This document shows, piece after piece, positions 37,401 to 52,400 of a DNA stretch of 64,000 nucleotides (within the stretch, counting starts at the first letter, position 1; each line of letters starts with the position of its first letter). This stretch comes from Phoronis australis. Its lineage: Eukaryota > Phoronida > Phoronidae. The translations under genes were made by a program, and so were the position numbers. Where the stretch lies: positions 223,111 through 287,110 of the forward strand of contig NMRA01000520.1 in assembly GCA_002633005.1 (NCBI GenBank), given 5' to 3'. The notes under the pieces are model-generated. The model saw only the letters and a program-made list of their open reading frames with translations. It did no database searches and was not told where the DNA came from.

Positions 37401-40400
37401 NNNNNNNNNNNNNNNNNNNNNNNNNNNNNNNNNNNNNNNNNNNNNNNNNNNNNNNNNNNNNNNNNNNNNNNNNNNNNNNNNNNNNNNNNNNNNNNNNNNN
37501 NNNNNNNNNNNNNNNNNNNNNNNNNNNNNNNNNNNNNNNNNNNNNNNNNNNNNNNNNNNNNNNNNNNNNNNNNNNNNNNNNNNNNNNNNNNNNNNNNNNN
37601 NNNNNNNNNNNNNNNNNNNNNNNNNNNNNNNNNNNNNNNNNNNNNNNNNNNNNNNNNNNNNNNNNNNNNNNNNNNNNNNNNNNNNNNNNNNNNNNNNNNN
37701 NNNNNNNNNNNNNNNNNNNNNNNNNNNNNNNNNNNNNNNNNNNNNNNNNNNNNNNNNNNNNNNNNNNNNNNNNNNNNNNNNNNNNNNNNNNNNNNNNNNN
37801 NNNNNNNNNNNNNNNNNNNNNNNNNNNNNNNNNNNNNNNNNNNNNNNNNNNNNNNNNNNNNNNNNNNNNNNNNNNNNNNNNNNNNNNNNNNNNNNNNNNN
37901 NNNNNNNNNNNNNNNNNNNNNNNNNNNNNNNNNNNNNNNNNNNNNNNNNNNNNNNNNCTCTATATTTTGCCTATGTGTATTTTTCCATTACAGTGCTCGT
38001 GTTTTTTGTTTTCAATATTTTAAACAAAGACACTTCACTGACAATTTTGAATTTGACAAACTAAGATCGGCAATAGTGAATGCCTTGCGTACTTCGTCGG
38101 CCCACACACACCCGCTAGGTGCCGCCACGGTCCATGACACAAAAATGGCGGCGGCCTTGGTGAATAGTCTTGTTAGCGTCTTTGGCCAAGATCCTTTCTA
38201 GAATCTTCCACGAGATGGCTCTGTCGTACAATTTCCTCTGTACACTGTAGCAAGTCTTTATGCTTCATTTACTATAGCTCATCTAATTATCTTGTTGATT
38301 TCAGCCCATGATATAACATTCTACTTATTTAGTGATTGGCTATTAAAAACCAAATGATCATATCCACTCATATTATTGGCTGTTACCATTTGTTCTCAGA
38401 ATATTCTCTATAGTACTTTGACCCCAGAACCCAAAGTTGTAAACACTGTCTAAAAATAGATTTTGACGTTAAAATACATGTCAACAAGTCTGACCCCATG
38501 ATTTAAAAGTACATATGTACAAATTTTGAGCAACTTAAAATGGATCTATTCTTACTAATTACTTAATCAATATTTATTCTGACATATATGTATTCATATT
38601 TTCTCGAACTAGGGGAAACCTGTTCAGAGGTTCTATCAGCTTAAGCAAGCTTTCTCTAAGTTTATACAAGATTGCGTGCCAACGGGAACTGAGGTTGGAG
38701 TTGTCACCTTCAACTACAGGGCTAACCCCAACACTCCCTTAGTGACGATCAGCAACCAGACTACTAGGGATCGGCTTGCAAATGCTCTTGACAGAAGTTC
38801 AGTGGGCGGTTCCACTGCCATTGCGTTGGGAATTGAAAAAGCCATGGAGGTAAGCTCAGCTTACGGATTGGTACATTTTTTTCATTTGAAAATACTTTTG
38901 ATAAAAAATTGGTTTACTTGTATAACATTGCAATTCTTAAGGCCTCAACCTGCAGTCGTTAGAAGTGGTTCGCCAGGTTCACTTTATCTTCCAATACCAC
39001 AGATGCAGGCTTTCAAGCGTTCGTTCATTTCCTACTTTTTTTTCTTGCTCTTTTGGTATGTTCCTACTTTTCCTACTGTTTTTTTCTGAAATTTCTAGTT
39101 TCCTACTCTGTTCCTCATTGCACTAAAATTTCCGTCTAAGTTGTATTTTTGGAGTGGTGAGTAGTCGTTTTAGATTATCAGGAGAAGCACACGAAGGACA
39201 AGCGATGCTAACCAAAAGACTATGTAGTTGGAGAGCCAGCAGGACGTATTCGCACTTTTGAGTAAAAAAGGTTTGAGTGCGTAATTCTATGGTAAATCAC
39301 CTACAAGTGAAGGAAAGGGGTGTTTTAAGTTGCACAATCCTGGGCTTTGGTCCCTGGGGGTCCAAAAGTTGACCCAAAAACCCATTTAATTAAAGATTTG
39401 GGTGCAACATCCATTTCAAAATTATCTCATTCAACTCACCACTTAAATTAAAAAGACGTGAAAATGCCCGGGTTATTACTAAGGCACCCACTGATTTCTG
39501 CTATGAATAAAACATTGTTTAAATTGAACAAAAATACAACTTAAGGCATAAAAAATCCTTGTGTTATTAATTAAGACACTTATTAATTAAGCGCCAACAG
39601 ATAAAAGACTCAAGCTTAAAGAAACAATTCGAGAGGAACGTTTAAACGAGAGCTACTTGTCTTTCTCACCGAAGATTGGTCACGCTACTTCTACAGTCCA
39701 CTTCTAGATAGAAGAGAAGTGTATTTTGGGGTGACGGGAGAGTACACTCGGCACTTTGTTGAGGATGTAGACGTATGTACGGCATCAGTTCCATCACTTG
39801 GAAGCCGAAACCTGAGTCATCCTTCGTATGATTGAGGTGCACAAGTCCACACCTGGGGACGTCATAAGAGCATCTGACACCAACATTCTAGTGTTGCTCC
39901 TACATCACGTCCATTGGGTTACATCCACGGTGTGGATGGAGGTTGGAATTAAACGACAAAGCAATTGGCGTTATTTAAACTTAACTAAGATTGTTACTGC
40001 AATGGCAGAGCTTTGTATGCAGCACTCCTCGGCCTACACGCGTTCACTGGATGTGACTATACCTGCTCATTTGTAAGGAAAGGAAAGAACAGACCATATG
40101 CAATCGTGGCGAAAAAGTGATCATTAAAATCTTGGAGGATTTTGTTTTTTGTGCTGTACAGAGCACAGAAACTTGTCCCACTCAAAAAGCAACGGTTTAA
40201 CGTTATTGACAAAACCTACATGTACAAACGAAAGTCAATGCTAAGCACCCACTTGAAATACTTAGAAGCATCAAAAGGCAGCAGCATTCCACCATGTGAA
40301 GCTGAACCAGCCCTTCTGGTGGATAGAAGTGCATCTTTTGCTAGACTTTGGGTAGCACTCATCTCCAATTCTAGGAAAAATCACCCACCAATGGATGGGA

Positions 40401-43400
40401 CAATGTTGACGGTGAATTTGGTATCATTTGGTTCAGTGGAGAACGGATGCCTCCTGCGCTCATTCCAGAAGTTCAAGTCGAATCTGAGGCAGATGATAAT
40501 GGTGACGATACAGAGAGAGAGATGTTTGTATGGAATGTGATGTAGACGATAATGATGATCCTCTAACAAGAGAAATGGACTCATCTGATGAAAACAGTGG
40601 TGACGATTATGACTTACATTGTAAATTTTTGCAATTAAAGTACAGTAGAGTGATTCATTATTGCCTTTTGGATTACGGTTTTATCATATGAAACACTAGA
40701 CTGTGCCATGCATCACAATCTCATGTAGTTTCATTTGTTGCCACTAGATACGCTTCAAGTAATAAGCTTTAATTTGAAGTCAGCTGATTTTGTAACCCCA
40801 GATGTGTCTTAACTTATGCTTTTGTTTCATTTTTGTTGTATTTGAAAGTGAATTAGTCATGTCTTCAGATTTTTTTTGTTCATTTGAAATAATGTTTTAT
40901 CCATAGTAGTAATCAAAACTGGCGTATTTTCTCCTTTATCGAAGTTCAGTTTTGTGAGTCTTCTTATCAGTCGTGGTCAAAACAACACCATTTTTTCTGC
41001 AAACCCCAGAAAAAGTAGTCCTAAGCTGTGGATATGGTATCCAGAGTTACTTAACTATCTTTCAGAAGAATGTTGTTGCACTTAAAGGTTTAAAGAAACC
41101 GTAAATAGGCCAGTATTTAATAAGTGTTTAAATTAATAATTCAAGAATTTTTCATGTCATCAATTCTTTCATTAGTTCATTTTTGGGTTCTATTTGTCCC
41201 CTTAGGGTCCAAACTCCGTCCCCCCTCCCCCGTCTTGTTTGCAAACCCCAGGAAAATCGCATCTTAAGCTATGGAAATGGTGTTCAGAATTACAGTAAGC
41301 TATCTTTTAGAAAAAAAGAATTTTTGTTACACTTAAAAGTTTAAAGAAATTATTAATCGGTCGTTAATTAGTTGGTGTCTTAATTAATAACCAAGCCATT
41401 TTCGCGTTTTTAGTTGCATCATTTTAATTTGGGTGGTGATATGAATGAAATAAAATTGAAATGAATGTTGCACTTAAAATTTTAATTAAATTGATTTTTG
41501 AGTTCTCTTTTGAACCCCCAAGTGATCAAAGACCAGGAATGTGCCACTAAGACGACCCTTTCCTTCAATGGTAGGTGATGTAAAATTGAATTATACGGTC
41601 GAACCTTTTGCACTCAAAAGTGTGAATGAAGTCCTGCTGACTCTCCAATGGTGAGTAATGCCTGTGGTGTGAAGTGAACGTCATTGGAAAGTATCGATGA
41701 AAACTACTCCTAAACGCATGTTCTTGTTCCTACTTTTTCCTACTTTTCCCTTCACAGTTCCTACTTTCTCATACTTTTTTAAACGTACCCTACCTTCTTC
41801 ATACTTTTTTGTCTAAAACTACTTGAAAGCCTGCGGATGTGCCATCATTTGACGAGGACCACATCGCTAAAGATGTATCTGCAAGCTTCTAACAATGCTA
41901 ATGTGTAAAAGGGACTAAATGACAATGCTATTTGAACATCATCTACGCTAAACAAAGTGCATTCGTATTCATTGACAACTTGAAAATGTAAAAATAAAAA
42001 ATGTGAACATGTGACATGTGCACTAATGACGTAGCTTGGGGGCTCACATAACCCGCATCGTGCACTGTTATTCTCCAACACCACGTCAAGATACTTACTG
42101 AACGCGGTTAGGTGATTTACATGTACGGCTGATCGTTTTCGACACAAAACTCATCCATAAAAACATTTGGCAATTTTCACCATACTTCATATTCACATCG
42201 TCGCCATATCTTGAGTTTCTAACTAAATTGACCAAGCAATCGAAGAGATGAGGAATTAACGTGAAAGTTCCACTTTAAAGCCCATCTTGAACGGTAACAC
42301 CTGTAAATTGGGTTACTATAGTATGTTAAGAGCATTGCTCCGAGTCCACTAGAGCCATAAATTGCCAAAAGTAACAAAGTGTTAAGGCTTATTGGCTTGA
42401 TTTGTGTACGTCACCGCGAGAATCACCTTTCAATTCAAACAGTTGCGAGTAAAACTCGCACGCAATGAAGTTCCATTATGACCTTCAATACAACTGTTAT
42501 CGGCATTTTGTTGTTTGTGATGGGATCTCGCGGTGACGCAACATGGCATGAAAAGGCAGCTTCACTTATCCTTTGACGGGCTTACACTTGCGCAATTGAA
42601 CTTGCGTTGTCTTATTTTACTAAGGCTTTGCTAGGACTATCTGGTTTGCTCAATACATCTAAAGTAACAAAATTCCGTAGAAGTTAGGCTTTAATGATTT
42701 GATCATTTTCTGCCACCGTTAGTGTCCTAACGGCAGCTTCTTGCATTTTCATAAACAAACTGAGAACGACTACGTTGGAGTTGAGCGGGATAGGTACACT
42801 TAAGTGTTCATGATAGTCGAGGGTATGATATCGTAATACAATATTGAAACTTTATTGCAGATGCTAGGTGCAGGTGACCTAACTGGTAGCAAACTTTTGG
42901 TCATGACGGATGGCGCCGAGCTTGTTTCGCCATTTAAGCTGTCGCTAAAAAATCAAGACTTTCTCCGCCGTGTGACCAGTTCTGGAGTTGTCATTGATGC
43001 ACTTGGTTTTGGATTGGAAGCTTCCGAGAAGGTCGAGTCTCTAGCAACAACAACGGGTAAGGCTGTAAAAAAGCAGGCAACTGTAACAGTATACAACACA
43101 TGTACGCACGGCGCAGACGCAGAGGATATAAAAAGATTCCTGATTACCTTCTGGTCTATTGGTCAATTTAAAATCCTCACGAGTGAACCAGAATCAACTC
43201 CCTTACACGTGTTTCTTTATGGTACCGGTTACTTCTGATAGTAAGCACCGCAGGATTTGTATTCGAGAAACTAAGTCTAGTTGTGGCGTGCTTCAGGAAA
43301 CATACATGCATGGCGTATACAGGGTAATGAATCGGCAAATATGTTGTGATGAGTGTTGGTCTAGCTATTTCTAAAGATAGGCATGATTAGAGCACTGCAA

Positions 43401-46400
43401 AGCGGTGAAATGTGTTTAATGCACGACTATTTCGAAACGGATGTGTTACAGTGTATGTAATATAAAAAATAAAAAGGTCACTGAGGGACGCAGCATGAGT
43501 CAGACATGTCTCTAACATGCCTTCTTCGACAAATTTGACAGCGAAACGACGAGAAGGTATTCAGTTTAGAGAGACAGTGGTCCTGGGTTTGAGCTACTCG
43601 GGTTCAAAGCCGAGATTTACAGTCGAGATTTCACAAACGTGTCTCTTACTCCTCAGAGTTCGTTCTTATTCGTTGAAATGTGCACGGAAGTGGCTGTGTA
43701 CCCATAGTGCAAAAACAATTGATTTGAGGGTGCCAATATTTAAGGCGGTTTTGTCATATTGCTCTGGCCGATCTCTCCTAGTGAATTAAGTTTGATAACG
43801 ATTTAAGAATTTCAAACGCCTCAATGGCAACAGCCAACAACACCGGCTTTATGTAGCGTTCAACACAAGCATTGGTCTGAACGTATTGAATTATTATACT
43901 TTAAGCGTAGCTCTAATGAAACTGAAATGATTTGATTTCCTCAGCTCAAAAGAGGCCTAACTTTCTGTTTATCGTTCAGGTGGCCAAGTATTCTACTATT
44001 CCGAGAGTTTACAGTCTACTGCCCTGGACCGAGCGCTGGCTAAAACAGTTCAGGAATTCGGCAACGTTCCTAACGAGGTGGCTATTTTATTCTATTTTAT
44101 TTGTTTTCAATGTAGATGTATTAAGGTTAATTGCCCTCAAAGAGAATGGTTGAACATCTGATACATGTATGTTAAAACCACGTACCTCAAACTTTCAATG
44201 AACATAATGTTGTTTCAAAATTGTTTTGTCGCAGTATTCCCCAACCCCCATTCCCCCTTTTGTTGGTGTCTCACATCCTTGTAATGCATTTTATATGATA
44301 TTAAACCCTAATTTTTAGGTTGCCTGCTACACTGCGCAGTTTACTAACGCCAGTAACGTACATGAAGGCATTGTAAACATCGACGCCTTCCTAGGTAAAG
44401 ACACAAAGTTCATTATTTCGTGCCCAGAAGGAAGCAAATTTAACGTAAGTAAACATACATGTACAGGCAATATACCGTGCTTATTCGATTGCGTCAGTAT
44501 CGGGGCATTAACAAAACATTTTTAGTCGTGTTTTGCTATAAGCTTCCCCTACTAGGACATGGCACAATATTTGGCTACTACAGAAAGATAAAGATGGCAG
44601 GACAACAAGAATATAACAAAAGTCACACATGAAATTAACATTAACATGTAGATAAGTAAGCACTAATATAAGCTAATTTCAGCCCTCTTTACTGCATTAG
44701 CTAATAAATTAATGCATAATATAAATTACATAACGCTGCTGCACTGCTCCTGCAAGATGCACAATGAACAAGAGTGGTAAAGCTAACTATTGACACACAC
44801 GCGTGCAGACTAACAGCAAAAACTAAAGCTGATGAATGCAAATGGATTTTGAACTTGTTTACCATTTTGTATGAGGTACCATTTCGTTTAATTTCAAGGA
44901 ATGTTTTCATAACAGTAGCCTGTAATTTTCACAATGTAATTCTGTAAATCATCACCTCTTATTAGTCTAACACAGAAAGCTATTTATACTAATTCAAGCT
45001 CAATTTTAAAGGCTTTGAAAGTTGTGCACATACTTCAGTTACCCACTCTTGACAACCAGTTTTGTCTATAGACATCCAGAATTCTTAAACCCATAGCATT
45101 CTTAAACCACTGCGTGTTCATTCTTTCCTCCAACCAAAGTTGAGACAAACCTGCACCAATTTCTTCTACCCAAGGAGAGATATATATTTGCATCATGCAT
45201 AATTGTTTTAGTAATCTAAACATTGTACAACAAAGTTTTGACACATTCCAACATCAAATAGTTCAATTTACAGTAATCTTTCACTTTTAAAAAGTTTTTA
45301 CAGAATTTCATGTGGACGGTTTCTAGTGCATTAAAATCTTCATGTCCCCAAATTTCTGAGCTGAGTTGGGTTCAATAGCTGATCAAATACTTGTATCTCC
45401 GCCTGCATATCAATTGTTTTGTCTATTCTTTTAGCTTTACTAAGCAAACTGAACTTAGCTCGTCTTCTTTGGCTTATGTGCCTCGCCAATGATTTGCTGT
45501 ATCAGTTATTGTAGATAAGCAAGCATCCACGATAAACGTAATCATCCACAATGTCGAGTTTATCATCACCAAAGGTAAAATTTAAATGTTGTGGATACTA
45601 CCTCCCAAAAACATCCTTTTCGTGATATTTTGCAATGGCTAGTTGCAACGAAGTTTAGCTGGCTTGGATTAAGAAACACTCGGATGCGAACTGCCGCTCC
45701 CATTTATATGTGATTGGCATTAAAAAATGTTATATGTAAAAGTCCACCACTCTCGTTCATTTTTTATCCTCTTTCTTTGGCTTCACTCAGTATGGACATA
45801 ATTTTGGAAGATTAAATCTGGTTTGTTTTAACACAAAACGGGTACTTCGTACAAAATGCAATAAAATATTTCGAAGGAATACGTCCGCACTTAGATGTTT
45901 GTTCAGTGAAAATTGCAACTAACACTCAAAACATGGCTTGCAAAGGTTTAGATCGGTATCCACTAGCGTTTCTGTGTCTCCATCACAGTTTTGCGCCTAT
46001 TTATTCGCCACTGTTTATGTTTAAATTTTAGATCTCTGCGGCATGCAGGGCTTACCAGCCGCGACCCAAATTCCAATACTTCTTAGCAGTTAGCCGAGTT
46101 AATAGTTGTTGTTGTTGTCATTGTCGTTGTTGTCATTGTTGTCTTCATTGCCCACGTGGTTTCTGTCACCGTTTTGGTTGCTACAAATGTTACTGCTGTT
46201 TTTGTTGTTATTGTTGTTGTTTTTCTTGCCTTTAGTAATGTATCATAAAATCTTCACTGCACCAGGTCACCCTCACAAGTCCCAGTGGAAAATCCTATAG
46301 ATACGCCGATAAGGAATATGAACACGACGAACTGCGTAATGTCATACGGATCACTCTTCCGCATGCTGAGGTATGTTTATTTGCCAAATGTCGTGTAGCA

Positions 46401-49400
46401 CCTACATGTACATGTTATCTTTGATCATGACAAACTTCCACTTACGAGAAGGAAGGGGTTTACTGGAGGTGAGTGCTCCCAATATTTTCGGAATTTATGC
46501 ATGTACTTGGCTAAATAAACTCGCGCAAGTGCAACAAGTTGTTATTCGGAACAGCTTAGGTATTTCTAGCGTCACATTTCTCCACGGAGGTGAACGTTGT
46601 CTGCCCATGCGCCAATTTCAGTGACACTGCTAAGGAGGCACAGAACAGTTCTCACTGGGTTTTGCCTAGCAAAACACACATCACTTGATTTGTAACCTTT
46701 TCTTCACTCTGTCAAAAACAGGATGCAAAGAATGGCATGTTTTCAATTATTTCACATAAAAAGCCCAGCAGATGAGCACAGAAACTTTATTCTTTCTTGT
46801 ATTTTTAACCATTTCATTCCCACTGAAAACCAAGCTAGACTAAGAAAAATAAGGACAAAAAATGCAAAATCGGCACTTTTCACCCGAAAAACACCACTTC
46901 CCTGCCAATGCACGACTAAAACCAACATGAGAGTCTGAAAGCAAATTTCCTACCGATTCCGAAAATGTGGTCCAAAAGTACAGTCAACCAACTAGTTTTT
47001 TGGCAATTCTTGCTTGTTTGAGGGCTACCTAAAATCACAGCCAATTTCTCGGTCGCTACCCAACAATGCACAATTGCAGCCGGGGGCCTCCATCTTGAAG
47101 AAGATTGCAGCTACTGCCAAGAAAGTGGCCTTTTTTTATTCACAGCATGTTCACAAATACAAACAAACCACATTCTGAGCCTACGTGCAATGCCCACCTA
47201 CAAAATGCCCCCAAACTTGGCCTACCCCAAAATTTCTATATTTTGGGAGTGCAAATTGGCCGCGGCCGCAGCCTAACTATTCAGTGCCACCTAATCATGC
47301 ATACAAGTTTGAAAGTCACACGATATGCCACGTGACGAGTCCGCACACGCGCAGATAAGGTTCATTCTCGAGCAATATACCCGAGGCGTTTCGGGTGAGT
47401 GGCATTTTCAATTACATGAATGTATTTGCTTGTCGGTCTTCTTAATTCCCAATCTTAAGGTGCTTTCCCAAAGCTTTGCCGAAACTTTGCTTGCCTTTTC
47501 CACTAGACAGCTATGTCGAAGTTATCGGTTATTCAGTCATTGAAGTAAATGTAAACACCAGACGGCGCTGTTCAAACATACTCTCAAACGAATATTGAGT
47601 GGTTGGTTCGAGGCTAACATGAAGTGGCCGAACAGGTCACGTTACGCTTTTTCTATATGTTTTAGTTTCATTTTTCATATACCCGAATACTGTTACGGTA
47701 GGTGGGCAACTGGACATATCGCATTTCAACCACTGATGACCTTGGAAAAGATGTGAAGAATGTCATTGTCAATGTGAAATCATTCCCGCCAGATGACGTT
47801 ATCCCAATCGAAGTTCAAGCGTGGGTCAACAAAGCCGAAATCATTTACACTGACGATCATATAATACTCTATGTGGATGTGAGTTTCGCTAAATGAATAA
47901 ATTTTACTTACAATTCCAGGCACTGCACTACTCATTTTGGTCAGACGGATATTCTACAGTTGTATTTATATACAAATTTAACCTGTTAAATAGCTGTTGT
48001 AGGCTTTTGGTCGATTTACTTGTTACAATTTAGTACTTGATTCCATGTATATTAAATTTTCGTTCGCACAAGTTGCCCGACTCTTTCCTTAGATTTCCCA
48101 AGGTCAAGCACCGGTGATAAATGCCACAGTGAAGGCCATCGTTGACCGTCCACAAGGGGGCGTTGTATCTCTTAGTCTAAAAGACAATGGTTGCGGTAAG
48201 TATNCCCCCCCCCCCTCCCCCATAGTGATTTCTCACTAAATTAGCCATAGGCCAATCACCAATATGAATTCTAACAAAAGAAGATACTGTTGCATGAAAT
48301 TGAAGATTCGATATGAGAAGTTCCAGTCAAAATATTCAAATCAAGATCGGTAGACTGCAGTGCCCGGTTACATGGCACAAATCCCAAATAGGCACTCAAC
48401 TAAGCTCCCTACATCTTTTGCCTATTTGTGCCTTTCTTTACTCTCGGAGGTAATATTTTCATGAGCTTCTCTTTGACTAAGGGCATTCATTGTAATATAC
48501 AGGGCCGTCCCCCATCTGAGGGATAAGGTGCCTCTACATGTACACGTACTTTAAAAAGGTGTATTCTGGTTGTATTTACTAGAAGCGGAATTTTCGCGTC
48601 GCTTTTTACTTAGGGGGATTTTTTTGGGATTTCATTGCTTTTTATGACAATGCTCTTTGATAATTTCAGGAATAAGCAAATAACAACCTCAAGTTGAATT
48701 ATAAAAAGTAGGTCACTGTATACATGCACCATTTTGTTCTACTAGAGTAAGTGAAGACGACCTGTTTTCAGAAAGCTGATTCGTCAGCCTAGCTACGCTT
48801 TCGGCGTCCTCATCCGATGTATTACAAATAGCTTGGCTAATGCAAGCATCAAGACAATGATTCGTGTTCGCATAAACACAGAACAGTGGACATGTTAGTA
48901 AACATACATCGAGGAAATTGACTTTCAAAACTTGCTACTAATATGCCAGAACCACATGCACACATGTACTAACACCGTATAGTGAGTTAAGCAATATTTG
49001 TAAATAAGAGACCCCCATCTTGTACCATAGATCATACATTACTGTCACAATAATGAAAAAATTTCCTAAGCAATGTTTTTGTCACATACCCTCAAGTTTG
49101 ACCATTCAGTCCTTATTTCAGCTCAGGGAGATTCGAAGGGCAATAGTTAACTGTTCTTCTAACAGTGTTGTTGACCATAGTGTATAATGCTGATGTGTTA
49201 GCTCTTCAAACTTGCTCTGCTTGACACTGATTCTGGGAGAAGGGTTCAGCAAGTGCAACAGTGAACAGATTTTGCGCAATTCTCCTCTTGTAGAACTTGT
49301 CAGTGTGCCACTTTGAACCGCAGACGCAGGGGACATTTCTTTTAATTTCGTGTTTCCGATGCTAGAGAGTGAAATAACGCTAAATTATGTCTAGCACTCC

Positions 49401-52400
49401 TGTACACTATGTGGCACTTTGTTTATAAGGAGTCCAGTTTGTGACGTTTCAGGTGTCTGGCTGTATCGTGACTGTCAGTGGGTTTAAATACGATATTTTT
49501 GAGGTTATATGAGGTTAAAACCATGAGGGTAATTTTTTGTTCGGATTGTATTTTTTGACCTGATGAAGGGAATTTTTGGGATTTTCGATTATTTTTGAAA
49601 GGCGAATGGGGCCGATATTTGGCCCCAGTTTTGAGGGATCAAGGGTCCTGAGTTCAATGAAAATAAATAGGGACGTAGCCCTTAAGTTAGGGGCGTTGCG
49701 TGGAAAGATCCCTGTATATCATCGTTAACATTGATAATTCAACGTAGAGTTGACTTAGTAATGAAACTAAAACAGTGTAATATATAAATGAAACTGAAAT
49801 AGTGGGTCAATTGCTGTTTTTACAAATCCACAAGTACGCAATACATTTAGGGAACTTAGTCGAGTTTCTATATTGAATTGTTTCATGCAACGGCGCACAA
49901 GGATCTTCGCCAAAATGACCCACCGAGGTTGCATGACGTCATATCCGTACACAGCAACTAGGTGGGAGATGCACTTGTATGAGGTAACCACCCAACAGCA
50001 TGTGAATCCAATTAGCCGTTTCTGAAATATAATGATCCGAAGTTAGCCAGAACGGGATATCTTTCTTTGGCCTTAACTAACCTTAGATAATGATTTTTAA
50101 AATTTTAAGCATGATCCGTGATGGAAGAAAATATTTTTTGAGTATTGCATTTTAATTTCAGAAGGCATTTTAACTAATGATGACAACTACTTTTCCATAT
50201 GTTTTGGAGTTCGTTTTCGTTAAACAACTCGTTTCTGTGTAGTTTAAAGTTGAAGCCACCATGATAGCCTCACAGTATCTGCAACAGGATATAGCATGTC
50301 GAAACTATTGTCAACAGGCGCTGATTCCCAAGAAGACGACGGTGTTTACTCAATATACTTCACTGGGATCGTCTCGAACGGACGATATTCAGTCGATGTG
50401 GTCGTGGACAACTCCGATAACGCCGCAGCAACACTGTTTAATGGGGGTGGCAATTCCGGAGCCTTTGTGATATGGCAAAGTAAATATGATTGGCATTATA
50501 TACATGCAGTTTTAGCGCATATACACAATCTTTCAGTATCAATCAAGGTAATTTAGTTGTGCCTTTTGAACACAGGAACTATGCCTGTTCAAGTATCAGT
50601 AAATAAATAATACTGGGCTCGAAACATTCCAGATAACTGCGTTCAAGTGCAAGAGACATAAAATGGGCGTGTTTTGGTTGACGTACATGTATGTCACACC
50701 CCTTCACCCCAAAGCAGACTCAGTCCCCCCAAAAATACGTCATCGGTTACGCTATTTTTCGGAGGCTTGCAAGCATTTCCTTCGAAAGACGTGGCAGATC
50801 TCAATGCAGTTCCGGGTACTCTCACCTATAACCGGAAGTGGATAAAATTTCATTTAGAATTGGTGATACATAGCCGTCTGTTCATATTGGGTCTTCCGAC
50901 AACAACACTTTCCGCAGTCATCCTACTTGCGCAGTGGCCTCCTTGTCATGATTTTGCCAAAGTGGGCAAAAAGCACATTAAACAAAAGTGGCTAGCTTGA
51001 ACATAAATCCAACTTATCTTAAAGATTCCATGTCTCTTTAAACCGTGAGTATTCCAATTTGTAGCAAGCGCCAGCTTGTGGCGTCCTGGAGATTTGTGTG
51101 TCCAACTGCAGTCCGGAAAAGAAACAAACTGTAAATAATTTGCGGTTTTAAAGAAAAAATGATATTTTTAAAACATGTTTAGACGTATAAAAAATAGTAA
51201 TTCCAAATATTGCGCAATTGTTATTTGATAGTGAAATACATAAGAAATAAAAATTGTGCCTTGTTTCATTAGTTTCATGTAACGTTTGAATATTACTATT
51301 CTTATTTACATAAAAACAAACTCGCAAAACGAGACTTTCGCGAGATTGTAATGGTAACTGGTTCGCGGATGGTTTCCGTCATACCAGAAGACCCGCGGTT
51401 GTTGGTAAACTAGAATTTCATTTGCATATCCATAATTTAATGTGACATAGTAACTTTAAGCTAAGCATTGATCATATCTGTTTTTGGCCAAAATGAGTAC
51501 CACAGATTACTCTGGTGCTCAGATTTTGGACAAGGATAATGCCACCCTCGGGCTCCTCATAAAGGAGGATATGTAGATACGATTGAATCATGCTGAGCGC
51601 AATATGTATGGAAACATTGGTTCATTTGAGCTCCAATTGTTTTGATTTCTGGTTTCTTCCCTCACAATGCACGTTCACGTGTACCTCAGTGTACACCTAC
51701 AGTCTGCTCTCCACCTCTGTCACCTGATTGGAATATTTTGAACGTTTGTCTTGTGCCTTGAGAATGATTTCCATAGACAATAACCTGAAACGTCCATCAG
51801 TATGTCGTTCTTTTTACATATGGGTTGATTTTAAAGTAAGCTATGCATTACTGGTCTCAACTGACTGGATAATTTTGCAGATGACACTGCGGACGCGCAG
51901 CCATTGGGTTTACCGTATTTTACAAGAACTACTATAGCAGGTGCTTTCACAGTGCGGAGCTACACGAACTCTACCGATCCATATCCGCCAAGTCGCATCA
52001 CCGATCTGATTATTGTTAGATATTCCCATTTGAATCAATCGGTAACCCTTTCCTTCACTGCGCCTGGTGACGATTTGGACAACGGTAGAGGTATGCCCCG
52101 TTTCTTCTTCATCTTATACACTGTAGGTTGTGTTTTGTAAAACGAAAAGCGTTGATTTATACGGACAATCGATTACATGGATGACAACTGTGAGGCGTGT
52201 GAATATCACGAAAAACAGCTGCGTTATTTGCCAAGCAGGACCCGGGTTCTAATCCATGTGCTCGAAATCGAAATCGGACTTATTTTTGACTTTTGGCATT
52301 TTCCATTCTGCTGTTATGTGAACAATAGGTCCTCGGTTATTGTAGTTTTCGTGGATGTATGTATAATCCTAGTTTGCACTCTAAATTAAAGTTTTAATTT

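Larger units (their letters stand above)
35368..38155. mobile_element. TIR DNA-transposon-like element interrupted by gap
   Basis: Left end CCATGGACCGT..CTAGCGGGTGTGTGTGGG (about 35390-35416) is mirrored by CCCACACACACCCGCTAG..ACGGTCCATG at 38101-38135; similarity extends outwards over GGCCGCCATTxTTGT. Inside lie a short basic N-terminal frame (35554-35642) and an exon-like frame running into the gap (36863-37023). It sits in intron 5 of CLCA gene 2. No duplication at the target could be fixed, and the family is unknown. Confidence 0.55.

Noticed and set aside
43581-43625. A tRNA B-box-like CGGGTTCAAAGCC
   Set aside because: No A box or cloverleaf can be drawn around it.
46106-46300. A leucine-rich plus frame resembling a membrane protein
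   Set aside because: It is a translation of the GTT/TTG simple repeat in intron 9.
49560-49595. CCTGATGAAGGG as a hammerhead core
   Set aside because: No GAAAC box or stem II partner follows.
52235-52265. A B-box-like CCGGGTTCTAATCC in intron 14
   Set aside because: No matching A box or stems; at most a decayed SINE fragment.
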